A DNA stretch of 64,000 nucleotides. Origin: Sipunculus nudus (Eukaryota; Annelida; Sipuncula; Golfingiida; Sipunculidae). Location: contig CM049315.1 in the NCBI GenBank assembly GCA_026874595.1, positions 38,704,164 through 38,768,163 of the forward strand, in the 5' to 3' direction. The notes under the pieces were generated by a model, which saw only the letters and a program-made list of their open reading frames with translations, was not told the origin of the DNA and did no database searches. Both the position numbers and the translations under genes were made by a program. Shown here one piece after another: positions 1-13,514 of this stretch (position 1 is its first letter; each line of letters opens with the position of its first letter).

Positions 1-34
<34 letters not shown>

Positions 35-43
35 AAGAGAGAG
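1..43. repeat. (TA)n(GA)n microsatellite at the window edge
   Basis: TA repeats pass into GA repeats; the left end is cut by the window. Confidence 0.95.
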
Positions 44-1128
44 GGTAGAAAGTGAAGTGAAAATAACATAAAAGAGAGATTAAATTTGTATTTGTAAAGT
101 GGGTACATCCGTCGATTTATACAGGTAGGCGTCAGGTAGGCAGGTAGACAGGTACATGTGTGATGTAATCATCATTATGATCATCCAGGTAAATATGATT
201 ACATATTACCAGTAAACCACCTCTTTGATGCGGCACGTTTTGTGCCCCGCGGTGGGTTTTCCAGGTGCGCAAGGTATTACTTCAGATCTGTCTAAACAGG
301 ACTCCATTAGAGGGTACGTCCTAATTAGAGCGGGAAGACGCTCACTAAACTAGCTTAATTTTAATCTTCCCTTTCACCGCGCACTCTTCTCAAACAGTGG
401 TGTTTATTAACCACCGGGGAAGGTGGGTGAGCTCTATAATTGGTCAGATAGTGAATATGGCGAAGCTGCAAGAACGTGCTCATGGCGGGGTACACGGGGA
501 GCGGGTGACGTAACAAGCAGATGTTAATCCTGACGTTTTGTGATGGGACATCGGTTGGTCAACATTAAATTCTACATCCAAAGCCTCTCTGACACATCTG
601 AAGGATGCTGAGTGGACATTGCTGCATCTGTGGCGTATTAAGGAATTGTTTCTCTACCGAATAGAATTCCTGATTGATCAAGTGTCAAAACCAAGTGTGT
701 AAATGGACGTGGCGGCCGGGGGGCGCCTGTTAGATGTCCAGGATTATTTGTTTAAGCCGACATACGCGATGTCCCTACACCGGGGTCTGTGTTCACTGCC
801 CTGTTTATAACAACACGGGGAGGGGGCATGGGTCCACGGATTAGCTTCACCGACTGCTTGACCGGTGGTCAGTAACGAAACTGCTCTAGGTAATCCATAT
901 GTTCCATAAACCCAACCCGATTCTACGAAGATGAAAACAATTTTCAACTGACCGGCATGGTGGCCATATGACTGCCGCCCCGGCACGCTCATGTATACTC
1001 TCACCGCGTCTGGTTATGCGTTCTTTCCATAATATTTCAAGATGTTTTCATGGGGATTGCTTATGATATTCATAACTTCATGAATGAAATGAATCATTTC
1101 ATTAAAATAAAATATGACAAGATGATTC

Positions 1129-1171
<43 letters not shown>

Positions 1172-3421
1172 TATCCATTTATTTAATTTATTCTTATTAG
1201 TCTTTTCTGGTTTATAAAACTAACACCATTAGCACTTGAAATTTAACAAAAGTACTATCATTATGGCACCTATATTAATAATACAATTCTGGCCGTTAAA
1301 TACAGGTTATCAAAGTAGACTTACTCAAACATGATACTAATATTGATAAGTTGCAAGCCTTAAGGATATACGTCATGTGACCTGTCCAGGGCCAATCCGG
1401 GGGTTACATCATAAACACAAACGTGTTTGACAGAAATCGTAATAGGCAATATATATGGATGTAAGTCATCAACACCCTGCACTAAGCTAATGTTTTCTTC
1501 TTCCAGAGACGGCTCAAGATTAATGTCTCGTGACATTTGGACGACCGGCATACCAGCAAAGAAGACAGATTGACTAAACCAGGCAGGCGGCCACTGCATG
1601 TGGTAAAAATAATACCTAGAAGTCTCCGCGGTTATATACAATTGCCTTTCCCGCGGAGCAAATTTGATAGACCAACTCTTTGTCCTGGCCCGCGTATTAA
1701 AGGGCCTTCGGCACACCGTCAGTGGCTGGACTCGGCAAGTCGCCCGTTTGTCAAAAGCCGCTCAGATGTGGTAATCACATTTACTAGAGAAAGGAGCGGG
1801 TCATCAGTGGCGCCCCCTATCGGGATAGTTAATTATAGACGTTGCCTGGCCCGCCATTGTCACATCGGCACTGGGGTCTATTGTCGTTTTTTATCGGCAG
1901 TGAGACCAAAGTGGCATTTCTCAAGGGACAGACTCGCTCGTAAAGCCAAGAGTGAATTTGCTGATAACCCAGGAGAAAGCAAAACTTGTCATTTTGGACC
2001 TCACACAATATACATAAAACCAGTCGTAAAAGCTACAACCCCCGTTCTCAGTTGCTATTTAGCTGTTAAGTTTATACGTGAATAGTTCAGGCTAAATGTG
2101 ACCGCAGGCGAAAATAAGCATTTGTTTTACTGATTAACAAAGCGTTAATTCCAAATATAAACTGAGGGTGTCAACAATAAAACACATCTTTACGAGGTGT
2201 TAACGTCAACATCGGGCCCCAATATAGGAAGAGAGAGATGTCCTTCTACCGGTCTTACTTGTGAATATTTTCTTTGTATTGCTTTAGTAATACAAACGCT
2301 TCAATTACTATTATTACGCTGCAATATTTATTTCAATTTACATCTACCACTGCTACTTATACTACTACCGATTTTTCTTCATCTATTACTTTTACTAACA
2401 CTTCAATACTATAACATATTCTTTTATTTTTCAAGCTAACACGACAACAAAAACAACAGCAACACAACAAACACAGCTGTTGCAACAACAAAAACATCAA
2501 CGTTCACAACTGTTTCCATTATTAAGATATTAATAATTGTTGTTACGATGATGATAAAATATAAAGAAATTAGGCAATCAGATATAGCGTCTCACATTTT
2601 AAAAATTGAACATACCTGTTACAATTGGTCCCATGAGGTGAACATTTCATTACAAACTTTTATCCCATGATTTTCATTAATAAACCTGACTGAAACATAT
2701 AAACATTAATAGCAACACACGAAAGTTACAACAAAGGTATATTACACTTAAGTAGCATTATTAGAACAAAGCTACAGTTAATCGACTGTTGTTAAGTGGA
2801 GGTGTGTGATATAATCTTTAAAGGTAAGGGGATTATCACCTTGAAACTCGGATGTAAGTTACTGAGGTGATCGTATAACAGCTTAACGCTAAAGCCACGT
2901 AACACAGCCAGTACTTCATGTAATCCGGCTCTCTCAGCCGCTGGCGTGCGGTAACAGACGGTAATACGTGAAACCTAGAACCCCTGTAATCCCATACCTC
3001 TTAAAGGACTTACATTTGGCCTTAGCTGCTAGAGTCCCAGCCAGCGATAACCTTATTACCACCAAGGTAGTTATCGGTTTGGGGATTTTTGGCTTTGGCA
3101 GCGGCCAGATGTTCTAGTCTGCGAAATCCATTAATTAAATTACCGGGCTTTACCTCAAACCTAGAGATATTTCCTTATATATACCCAGTCTGGCAAAGAA
3201 CGGTATATACTGTACTGAAGGTATAGGCAGGGTCCTCTTAGCATGTCGGGTGTAACAGCCCCCTCAGCTGCAGTATTTTGAAAAATTTGAAATTAATTTT
3301 GTATATTTTACATGATAGACTTTGATTCAATTTCTAACTTTCTGCTAGATGGACCAAAATTAACAGGTTGGTTATAAATTATTCTGAATGACTTCGTGCA
3401 GTCATACATCATACACACGTC

Positions 3422-3422
<1 letters not shown>
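44..3422. other. No gene recognised
   Basis: Unique AT-rich DNA with low-complexity CAA/ACA-rich sequence at about 2,430-2,510. The longest frame (1,537-2,085) starts at TTG and resembles nothing I know. Confidence 0.6.
1131..1173. repeat. (TTA)n microsatellite
   Basis: About 13 uninterrupted TTA units. Confidence 0.95.

Positions 3423-3482
<60 letters not shown>
3423..3482. repeat. (TA)n microsatellite
   Basis: Uninterrupted TA run of about 60 bp. Confidence 0.95.
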
Positions 3483-3485
<3 letters not shown>

Positions 3486-3554
3486 TTGTATAAAGTCATC
3501 ATTTGTTGCAAAAACTGATGGCAGAGTGCTCGATGGGTAACCAGAGCGTTTCTA

Positions 3555-3589
3555 TGTTGTATAGAAAGAAATTGTTTAGTTCTTTCTAT

Positions 3590-3595
<6 letters not shown>
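3555..3595. repeat. Hairpin between two (TA)n arrays
   Basis: TGTTGTATAGAAAGAA and TTCTTTCTATACAACA are perfect complements separated by 9 nt. The hairpin lies between (TA)n tracts at 3,423-3,482 and 3,595-3,676, so the whole segment can fold back. Confidence 0.8.

Positions 3596-3676
<81 letters not shown>
3595..3676. repeat. (TA)n microsatellite
   Basis: TA run of about 80 bp with one TACATA interruption near 3,627. Confidence 0.95.
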
Positions 3677-3681
<5 letters not shown>

Positions 3682-4023
3682 ATTACTCGGGGAAATTCGA
3701 TATTTCAATATTCGTGATTTTAGACTTACTTACCTTCATGAACCCCTGAATCCCTTCTTGAAGATAAATTGAAACCCCTGCATAGGAAAAGGAACGATCA
3801 AGGGACTAAAATTGCTGGTCTCAGATTATAAAATTTTAGTTGAGACTTACAGAATGTACATGTATGTGTGTACGAAAAATAAGTACTTTCTTTCAATCTG
3901 CGACAGAAAAATCCCTGCCAGGTCGTTGTAAATAGTTGTAATATATTGCATCCATCTGGTATAAATCCTGTCTTTCTCTCCGCCCAGAACGTTTAATTCT
4001 GATCCGCTCTACTTCACTATATA

Positions 4024-4025
<2 letters not shown>

Positions 4026-4077
<52 letters not shown>
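4026..4077. repeat. (TA)n microsatellite
   Basis: TA run of about 50 bp. Confidence 0.95.
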
Positions 4078-4080
<3 letters not shown>

Positions 4081-7000
4081 GTATATATACTTTTTTAAGC
4101 CTAAATATGCGTTTTACAGCAGTATTCTCCAAGTTAGGCTCTGTAAATTTTGTGAAAATGTTTGCCATGGAGTCTGAACCATTGAAACCTATTTTTTTTT
4201 CATTATACCTTATATAATATAAAAATGAATCGCATCATTTTCCACTTCATTAATACTCTTTGTATATTTCCTCACACTATCAGGACAAAGTGTCAGTTTT
4301 AGTGCAGGTTATTCAATTAACGTTATGCGCCCGTGTTAGGCATTACCTTAGACCCACCTGTAGTCGGCTCAAAAAGTTCCCCTCCCCATCGCAACTGGCG
4401 CTTCCCAAGGCTCAGCTGTGACAAACACACGGAGGCCTCAAAATTAAACAAGCTGTATGGTTGCTTGACCCGGCAAGTATTGATTTAAAGAACAGCTCTT
4501 CGCCTTTCCGTCTTGGTTTGATGTCAAGAGAGATTTGTACAATATCAGATTGCGGCGGGCATGTTTGGGGAAACCAGACAGTTGCTATGAATACTGTGTG
4601 GTGGTGTGCTAATTACTGACGTCGCACTAACATGTATACACAACCCCGCGCGCTATTATCTGTGATCAGTTAGGGACAACGTTTCGGACATCCTCGCCCG
4701 TGGTAACGACGGCATGTGCCATGGCTTTACTTTTATTTTACATCCGAGAATACGGCATGGCGGTGTTTGTTCCAGGAAACACTAAAGGTTCCATTATATA
4801 CAAGACTTGTGCCGGGCAGGTTGTGTCGCGTGGCATCACAGGCGCTTCATTCATTACATACAACTGCCAGTTCACATGACTGTTCCGACCGATGCATGTT
4901 TAAGAATCATTCTTGATAAAGCCCAACATTCAGAATATAGCTTAAATTGTATACCGGTACCGATTGTATTCGCTTTGGTCATGATATGAGAGGGGAATGG
5001 GAACTTGATCATAAAGAGTGTAATTAGTACATGAACCAAACTTGATGAATTAATATCTATCAAATAGCCTTTGCACAATGACGAAATCGCATTTACTAAT
5101 CATAAATGTGAACCAGATCCTGGTTTTGAACAGCACAGCTGATATCGATGTGATTAGAAAATGTGCAGAAATAACACAACATTACTAGCCTGTACAAATA
5201 GATACAATTTGTTTGGTTAAGCCCTTGACCTGAAGTATAGCTGTAAAGAAAGTTCTAAATATAATACACTCTGCAGAAACATCTCAAACTAAACGTCAGA
5301 TCTGTTTTTCATTGGACCTGCTCAGATTAAGACACGGGGTATAAAACTTCCCCTATAACCTTAAACCTATAACCTTGACCTGCATGGAAACGCTGGTAAA
5401 TTCGTATGCTCATAACGTATATATAAAGCTATATACCAGTCAAATAATGACCATATTATTATCAGCTTCTGTTTTATCAGCTACTGTACTTAAGAGAGAT
5501 TATAGGAATATAGTCTGCTAGTGTCACGGCCTATCTTGAACAGGGTGTCTTTGGACACTATAAATCTGTCATAGAAGAGTTCCGCCGTCTGAGAAACGTC
5601 GAACGTAAGCATGTTTATATAGCAATAAGCCTTATAAATAACATTTGTTAGAAGAGTTATGTGGTAGTGGTGACCATGGCTCAGCGAAGAGTCACGCGCG
5701 AGAGTCGACAGAATTACGCCACCAGAAGGGACGGCCCGGATATTTATTGCTTTCTTGATGTCGGTTATTTTTGCCTTTTTTCGTGAAGAGCCAACGAATC
5801 TTGAATATAATTACCACGGGGGCGCGAAACGGGCAAAGCCAAGCCATTGCTCTTCAAATATCTGATATTTGGAACTCTGACGTTAATGGCCTCTCGCAAT
5901 TCTCGTTCGAACTGCTGGATAACCCATCACTTTTATCATTCTAATCTGAGTTCTATAGCCCCACTTGCGGCACAGCTCCCGAAGCAAACAGCGGAGCAGC
6001 CTAGCATTTTACTCGCACAAACACCACCGAGGAACGGAGATTTATTTGTTTACTTGCCACAAAAAGTGGGGTGAACCCTCTATCAAGGGGGTTGGTCCCA
6101 CTAGATGGAACAACGGTGAGGCCCAAATCTTTCTCAGTTAACCCGGCAGTCAGACCCATTGAAGCTGGAAAAGATTCATGTCAAGCGAGACCCATCATGA
6201 CTTCACGCAATTGCTTTTTCGGGGGACTTCGAATCCATCTACTATTGGCGAAGCCGAAATCACAATTTTTGCTTGAGCATGTCGGAATTGAATGGCTGTA
6301 TGATACACAGCTGAAAATAGATGACGCTGACAGCGGCATGATGGGAAGGATTCCCGGGAAAATAGTGTCAGTTAGGTCACCCTTGCCGGAAAGACAAGCC
6401 TCATTGAGACGGGACGTCTACAGACAAGGTTGGAGGTGTTAGAGTCCAAGCTCGGCTGATGGATGGCTCGGGGCCGGCTCGCTGGACCGTGGAGATATGG
6501 ATGGGTATCGCCGCAGCTCTTCAGAGCCGCAGGGACGCCATCAGCATAGAAATTATATCCAAACAGATATATAAGCCACCATCTAACGGTAGCGGAACAG
6601 TTTGTGTCCTGACAGGAATGAGCCGTCTAGGAGTTACATCTAAAAACGTGTTGAAAGTTAAAAAATATCCCAGCACATGTGAGTGGGACGGTAGATGCAC
6701 ATGCGCCATAGGTGTAGTAAAGGCATTACGAGACCCGCTGCAAGCTGCCACGGAACTGGCGTCAGGTCTTGCTGATTTCCTTTTGAACGACATGATCACT
6801 GTAAAAAAAGTCCGTATTTTCCTTTTCGCAAATCCCCGATTGGGATATTTCAGGAAACAGCGAGTGAAGCTGGAGCGTTGGAGTCTCCCGGGCCCCCATT
6901 TGGCAGACTTTGCCTCCGTTCAGCTGTCCAATTGTCTTGGTCTAATAACGTCCCCTGCGCCGCGTAACTGCGCCAGACTCCCGGTTCGTTGGTATTGATC

Positions 7001-7223
7001 AGCAATACGGCCTATAACAGCAAAAATCTTCATCCATTAACTCAAAATTTCTGTCAGCCTCTTCATCGTTATTGTCCTGTTAGTCCCAAAATTACACACA
7101 ACTATCCCCCTGCATGTGTGTGTTTGTGTCCGAAGACGCGTCTTTTATTCAAACTGGAAATTTGAAAGTTTATAAATAATACCAGCCGAATTATTACATA
7201 CATAATAGTATAATTATATATTT

Positions 7224-7230
<7 letters not shown>
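4078..7230. other. No gene recognised
   Basis: Unique DNA, with GC rising at about 5,650-7,000. The frame at 6,459-6,998 begins with ATG and gives 179 aa without recognisable domains, repeats or splice context; I do not call it a gene. Confidence 0.5.

Positions 7231-7294
<64 letters not shown>
7231..7294. repeat. (TA)n microsatellite
   Basis: TA run of about 64 bp. Confidence 0.95.
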
Positions 7295-7296
<2 letters not shown>

Positions 7297-10200
7297 GATA
7301 AATCTTGATTAAAGCCAATATAAGATCATCAACGAGGTAGGGGGCCACGGAAATGACCCAACCCTTGTGAGCAGAAGATCAAGCACAGGAGATGTATAGG
7401 CAATTTCAATTCCCTTTCCAAACCTAATTTCGTCGTCCCGCATAATCAATATAGATCTGACCCCTCTCGCCAGTCTGTTTCAATTCAAAGGGGATTCGCT
7501 CAAATTGAGGTTGCAAAAAGTGGATAAATCGGGAAGGTTTAATTTCTTTTTGGTTCTCCCTTCTTGTCTGATCATGACATGATGTTGTTTTCAGGTCCAT
7601 AAAGAACTTAAGCCCTAAACCACGGGGAGGCTGCCAACTCTTTGAAGGCTCTGTATGCAAATGAGCCGCAACCACAGCTAAAGGATTATGTACTTATAAC
7701 TACAAATTAAGCGTTAAACTAGGGGGAGGTTTTTAATACAATTATGTAAGTTATACCTCCATTGCTTTGAGAACCAGATTGCGCAAAGATATATTGTGAT
7801 GAAGCAAAATGTCAATCGATCGAGAGAGAGAGAGAGAGACAGGCAGACAAACAGACAGACAAACAAACAGATATATAGTCATCGCATAAAAATGTATAAC
7901 CTGCCTTATATAACATGGCGGAAGAGGGTCACGTTGTCAGCAAGAAACAGGAAAAAAGAAACTAACAAACGAGCTGAACAAGATTGATTGTTTTATGGAA
8001 CCAGATGGAATATTTTATGAAATATGAAATGTTGCCTATTGCATGTTTTTTTTTAACTCTAGCCGTTGACACGGTCATATAAACATGACATTCTTTGGGA
8101 TTGTTACTGTATTAATGTTTTCCCAATTAAGCCTCTGGAAAATCTGGTTTAATCGTGTGTTGCGGGTCGATGTACCATTATTGAAGTGTTTTATATAACG
8201 TACGTGTATATCTGTATGCATAAAGTAAAAACACAGATTTATCCTATGGTCTCACCTGATAATAAACAGGTGGGGGACAGGCCGGCCACCGCTGGTTTAG
8301 GACTGACTACCGATACACAGAGTAGATCCCTCTATACTAACAGCTCAGGGGTACATGTACACATATATAACATCACTACCAATAACCCCGGGGGCAACAG
8401 GTCCCACGCGCCAAGGTGAGAGTGTCAGTAAATATTTTGAAACAAGGAGAGAATACCCGAACCTCCATACATTCATCTACAACTTTCAAACAATAATATA
8501 CGCAGGTCCATTATGTACCCTCTGTATGTATAAACTGCTTCAATGTATATAAATATATACTTACTCGTGTAGCGTGCCCCAGAATTTCGGTGGTATGACT
8601 ATATGGTGAACATCTCCTCTATGCTGTTAATTGAATCTCATCAAGTTTCCAGTAGATTATAATTAAAACCACTGAATGTCAGGTGGCCAAGTTTTTAAAT
8701 GTCACTTCGTGATCGATGTTAAGACATGACACAACAGGACACTAAGTAATACGAGTGCGACCCCTGGCGCCAGGAATTATTCCAAAGGTGCTGACCAATC
8801 AGCGTGCAGTATTGACCTTAGCATATGGGCGTCATAAAACGCGCGGCACCCCAAGCGCGAGTACGTCCGCGGGCCACGGAACCCCATTGAACTAGTCCTT
8901 CGCAACAATAGATTTTCGCCAATAGTAGCTAGTCCAAAGCCGCGTAGAACATAATCATTTGTTCATTTTAACCAGCCACTTGCCTGGTATCGATCTGAAG
9001 TAAATATGTTATAGTTGGTGCCGTGAAAACTACACAAACATCGCCACTTGATCCCGTCACCCCGCCAGCTTGCAGGCAATGGTTCAATCCATACATGTTC
9101 TCATGGGTAATTTAATCACTGCTGCACCGTAGAGAGCTTGAAAAATTGCTGCCTGCGTAACAATTCATGTGCATACTTTGTATTTTCGGGGTATAATTGT
9201 TTTCTTCATACTTGGATCGGTACATTTTTTAATATAGAAAGGCATGCACAGGTTGCAATGCAAAGTCCTATAACCGTGTGAAGACACATCCGGTGACCGA
9301 GACGCCTCACACAGTTAAGATGCACTAGTTTATATTTTCTGACCCATTTGAAAGATAAAACAATCAAGAAGCATTCAGTGAAAACTATAATATTGAACTG
9401 TATATACTATAACATATTATATTTTATGTATTTAATTAATGTATTGATATATTATGTATATAATTAATTTATATATCAACCATGGATTTTGAACCAAGCA
9501 AATATAAATACCACTCGTTTTACATACAACACACGAAACCGACACAAAACTAAGCAAGATTTATTTATATATTATCGTCGAGAAGGATAATAAAATTGAA
9601 CATGTACATTCCATTAATAGTTTCATGTTGTTTTTTAAACCGTTCAGAAGGTTGACTCATAAATCAAACGATCTATTAGGTTTTCTAGCCATCCGTGGCG
9701 GAGCACAGAGAATTGATGACTGGACGCGGCGGGCCTTATAAACATCCCACATCAAGTTGTATTGTATCTGCGCGGTTTCTTATAACAAACTCGGTTATCT
9801 ATTCATAGACAATCTAATGCATACTGATTGATAATGAAGCCCGTCATGGCGGCAGGCCCCGGCTAGATATTGGATTTATTCTTATATCACATTCTGTATT
9901 TATAAATTAATAATAAGAAATCAGATTTTCTTATCAGAATCATAAACGCGATAAGAAAATACAGTAATCCTATTTTGGTCAGGTTCCCGAGATCTCTGCG
10001 ACTGTGCTTTTTTGGCATTGTATTGTATTATATGTGACATTCACTTAAATAGCTTAATGATGTATAATGTTCTATGCATGGTCGGTTCGCTGTCCTGCTC
10101 TTGCGGCATGGCTCATTAATTAACACCGTACTAACCGGCTTTTGCTTCAATTTAAGTTTCCATGGAAACAAAATACAGTTTTCCGGAAGCTTGATCGTTA

Positions 10201-10664
10201 ATAGACACGCCCGTCTGTGTGTATCTGGTTTTATGTGGTTTATGTATAACAGGGGTCGGAATTAACACGGTTAAGAATTCCCCTGATCCCTTATTTTAAG
10301 CTGTGCAACTAAAGACGACAGAACACATATATATACATATATACCGCATACTTTAATCACTATAGCTGCTTGGATCAATACATGCAATACAGAAAAATTC
10401 TCGATAAAGTTGCTCTAGCACACACACAAACACACATATATTTATATATATAGACTACCGTACGCCATATATCATCCAAGCCATTAAAAGTGATTTATAT
10501 TTTTTATTACAAGTAGCTGTACAATTCATGTAAAACACTTTTTTTGTTCAAAGAAAATACACATGCTAATATGCTTGCACTGATGTTATTATACTTGCAT
10601 GCACAAATGACACGCCCAGAAATAGAGAATTTTATATAATAATGCAGTTGTAAAGTCATCAACC
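7295..10664. other. No gene recognised
   Basis: Unique AT-rich DNA, a short GA/CAGA-rich tract at about 7,822-7,870, and the CCAAT-containing island described separately. Confidence 0.6.
8750..8960 (+). promoter_or_regulatory. CpG-containing island with CCAAT box (candidate promoter)
   Basis: TGACCAATCAG (CCAAT at 8,795-8,799, an NF-Y-type site) is followed about 40 bp later by a CATAAAACGCGCGGC word and several CpG dinucleotides. No gene is evident downstream. Confidence 0.2.
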
Positions 10665-11352
10665 AGAACTGAGACCTAAACCTAAATGAAACAAAACGTA
10701 ATCCTATGTGAGACACGAGATGTGGATCCGGAATAAGACTATACTTTTTAACCAGCTCAGACAGAGGAATCCAGATTGAGACTGCTTCAAAGTACAGAGT
10801 TTCTGTGTGAAACTAAACATTTTTTAAATACAACGAATCCATTGTGAGACTTAACATTGTTATACACAGAGGAATCCAGAGTGAGACTTGTTTTAAACAC
10901 AGTAAGCCAATGTGAGATTGAACCTTGTAAACACATGTACTTGCAATGTTAGTGTGAGACTATAAGCTTTCTTAATTAACAAATATATAGAGAAATCCAG
11001 TGTGAGACCAAATACCTCAAAACTCAAATGGCTCAAATGAGATACTAAAACTCTCTAAATTCAAAGGAATCGGATGTGGGACAACACTTTTCTAACACAG
11101 AGGACATCAGTGTGACACTAAACAATTTCAAGCCAAGAGGAATTAAGTTTGAGATTGAATCTCAATTGTTAACAGCGTAAGGTCAAGTGTGAGATAACAC
11201 TTTAATAAACACTGGGGAAACTAGTGTGAAAGTCAGCTTGATTAAACGAAGGGAAATCAAATGTGAGACTGAACATTTTCAAACACAACGGAATCAGGTG
11301 TAAGGCTCAAATATTTTAAACAGGTACACAAGGGAATCCGGAATGAAACATT
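10665..11352. repeat. Degenerate minisatellite, unit about 37 bp, about 18 units
   Basis: The word TGTGAGACT or a close variant recurs at roughly 10,668, 10,708, 10,776, 10,805, 10,841, 10,880, 10,911, 10,952, 11,001, 11,037, 11,074, 11,110, 11,150, 11,187, 11,223, 11,261, 11,299 and 11,341. Most gaps are 36-41 bp. A typical unit reads AACACAGAGGAATCCAG then TGTGAGACTAAACATTT. Units are heavily diverged, so the array is old. The reading frames through it are short and unrelated. Confidence 0.85.
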
Positions 11353-11528
11353 GTTGCCCAGAGACGGAATCTCAGGCTTCAGAGAAATCAATAATTTGAC
11401 AGTGAGCGTTTTGAGGCATGCATAGAGAAGATATTTTTTTTCCAGTTGAATGCTTAACAAAGAAATGTGTGGAAAAGTGTTTACCGCAGTTCAAGCTGGC
11501 ATGTATGAGGGAATAGTGTGACACTCAT

Positions 11529-11530
<2 letters not shown>

Positions 11531-11592
<62 letters not shown>
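11531..11592. repeat. (TA)n microsatellite
   Basis: TA run of about 62 bp. Confidence 0.95.
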
Positions 11593-11595
<3 letters not shown>

Positions 11596-12626
11596 CGTAT
11601 TAAATACGCTAAGGGGTGTAATATGCCATGCATTAACCTGAGCGGAAAACACTTATGGGTGAGGTATTCCTATCGCACATACAAATCTGTTTGAATCCCG
11701 CATCCTACTGTCAGAAGATATTCATATCTCGTACCGGATTTATAACCAATTCAATGAAGATATTTTCTCCCTGATGCACACATAGCCATAACCACAGATG
11801 TATATATGGTACTGAATAACCTCGAGTACAACTATCCCACTCTGTCAGGTGCGAGTTTTCTCCGACCACTAGGTATTTTACGGCATTTTCAGGGTGCACC
11901 TATACATGTCACACATATACCAAGTGTATATATATCATATACTTATTGTATAGCATTACAATATGCTCGACGCAGCCCAGTAGTCAAAGGCCTCCACCTG
12001 AACTTAAAGGCCCGCGGTATGGTGTATACAGCGGATAAAAGACCCGCAGGCCAAAATATACCCGATTCACATACATTAGCCCACGATTCCGCCCGATTAA
12101 CTCTTTTAACCCCTCTCCCTACCAAAGGTGAGATATCCATTTACCGTGTTGTGATGGTTGTGATTGAGTGGTTCAGGACATATGTACAGGCGTCGTTGGA
12201 GGACTTCTTGATAAGGACCGTCACAATGGCTCTCCTCAAAAACGGGCTGTTTATCAAACACTTCCATATAGATCGGGTGAATCGGAGGATTAGAGGGATC
12301 AAAACAGAAGGAACATCGTCTGCATGCAGACAGGGTTTTATATCTGATACTTTACACATACAGTCTTGAGGTTTTGTTGTAAGTGTGGATGTATAAGCTC
12401 ATTAAAGATTTGTATATACTGCTGAAAGTATCACTTCCTTATTAGGAAATAAAACTGACGCTCCTTTAATATGAACTATATACATGTGTGGATGGGATAG
12501 GAACCGGTAACGCGGTTCAGGCAGTAACCGTTGAAGTCCCCCGGTACGAAAATAAAATAATACATGTACCACCATTCTGCCCTATATGTAAACCTGTCCA
12601 CACAAAGAATAACTAAATATTACTTA

Positions 12627-12628
<2 letters not shown>
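11593..12628. other. No gene recognised
   Basis: A 187-codon ATG frame (11,806-12,369) exists, but its translation has no family resemblance and the opposite strand is also open in places, so it is probably chance. Confidence 0.5.

Positions 12629-12676
<48 letters not shown>
12629..12676. repeat. (TA)n microsatellite
   Basis: TA run of about 48 bp. Confidence 0.95.
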
Positions 12677-12677
<1 letters not shown>

Positions 12678-12918
12678 TATGGACATTTACTTTTCAGCCA
12701 ACCCTGCACCTTATAGACAAATATAATGCAGATCGCTTTATGCAGACCGGTGTTTGCAATATTGAATTCCGTATAACTACAAAATCGTGTAATTCCCATA
12801 ATATAAATATCTGTTGCTTCCGCCATGCAGGAAGGGCATGCGTACATCCCCTTTCGTGTGTGTGTGTGTGTGTGTTTGTTCAGAACATAACTCTCCAAAT
12901 CTTGAAAGGAATCTCATG

Positions 12919-13080
12919 AAATTTACAGGGCCTTTCGGAAATGGGCCATTAAAGAATCGACTAGATTTTGATGTAGATCCGGAAAATAACCCGGATTCAG
13001 AAACGTCATCAAGGAATATTTACAAATGTCCAGTCACTTCTGCAAGAATGAACAAGGGAATATATGACGAATAAGTGAAT
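12919..13080 (+). repeat. Interspersed repeat with a TTGGTGTTGATCC-like motif, copy 1
   Basis: Shares with four other places in the window a 150-bp block: GAAATGGGCCATTAAAGAAT, then GATTTTGATGTAGATCC, GATTCAGAAACGTCATCAAG, GAATATTTACAAATGT and GGGAATATATGACGAATAAG. The other copies are at 40,490-40,675 (minus), 43,723-43,860 (plus), 53,297-53,475 (minus) and 59,300-59,430 (plus). No coding sequence. The class of element is uncertain. Confidence 0.75.
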
Positions 13081-13335
13081 GGCCAAATGGAGGAAACTTG
13101 TATTCCTTGTAGCACAGATTTCTAGTTAGGACTTGTGAAGGAATGAATAGGAATATTAAGATGACAACGTAATGGCAATAATAATTAGTATATGTCTTGA
13201 GGTCTGATCCACTCTCACTGAAAAAAAGTCCCCCGTCCGTCCATCAATTCATGTTTATGTCCATCCGTCTATCCTACCAGCTGTCTATAGCTTCCATCCA
13301 TACAGCCATTCCTATTTATATCATCCTGATTATAT

Positions 13336-13514
13336 GAAGTGGAACCATTCCTATAGTGGGCACCTCTATATAGTGGGCACTTTTTGATAATTCCGATTTT
13401 TCTCACTCTTATTATTCATATTTTACGACCATGACCTCCGTATAGTGGGCACCTCTATAAAGTGGACAGTTTGGCCCAGTCCCAAGGATGGCCACATTAT
13501 AGAGGTTTCACTTT
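13336..13514. mobile_element. Small MITE, probably Tigger/pogo-related
   Basis: Imperfect inverted ends: AAGTGGAACCATTCCTATAG on the left against AAGTGAAACCTCTATAATG read from the right. Inside, TATAGTGGGCACCTCTATA recurs, with a variant TATAAAGTGGACA. TA-rich flanks fit a TA target site but I cannot define the duplication. No coding capacity. Confidence 0.6.

Noticed and set aside
1537-2085. 182-codon frame
   Set aside because: It begins at TTG, has no recognisable domain and the opposite strand is open for over 100 codons in the same place.
3308-3772. Reading frames with long YIYIYI runs here and at 3,893-4,168, 43,628-43,865 and 58,191-58,467
   Set aside because: They are translations of (TA)n arrays and have no other coding signal.
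6459-6998. 179-codon ATG frame in a GC-richer stretch
   Set aside because: No domain, no similarity I recognise, no splice context. Possible but not supported.
10665-11352. CRISPR-like regular repeats
   Set aside because: Units are degenerate with no constant repeat and unique spacer structure, and the surrounding genome is eukaryotic.
11806-12369. 187-codon ATG frame
   Set aside because: No recognisable family. Minus-strand frames cover the same DNA, so chance openness is likely.
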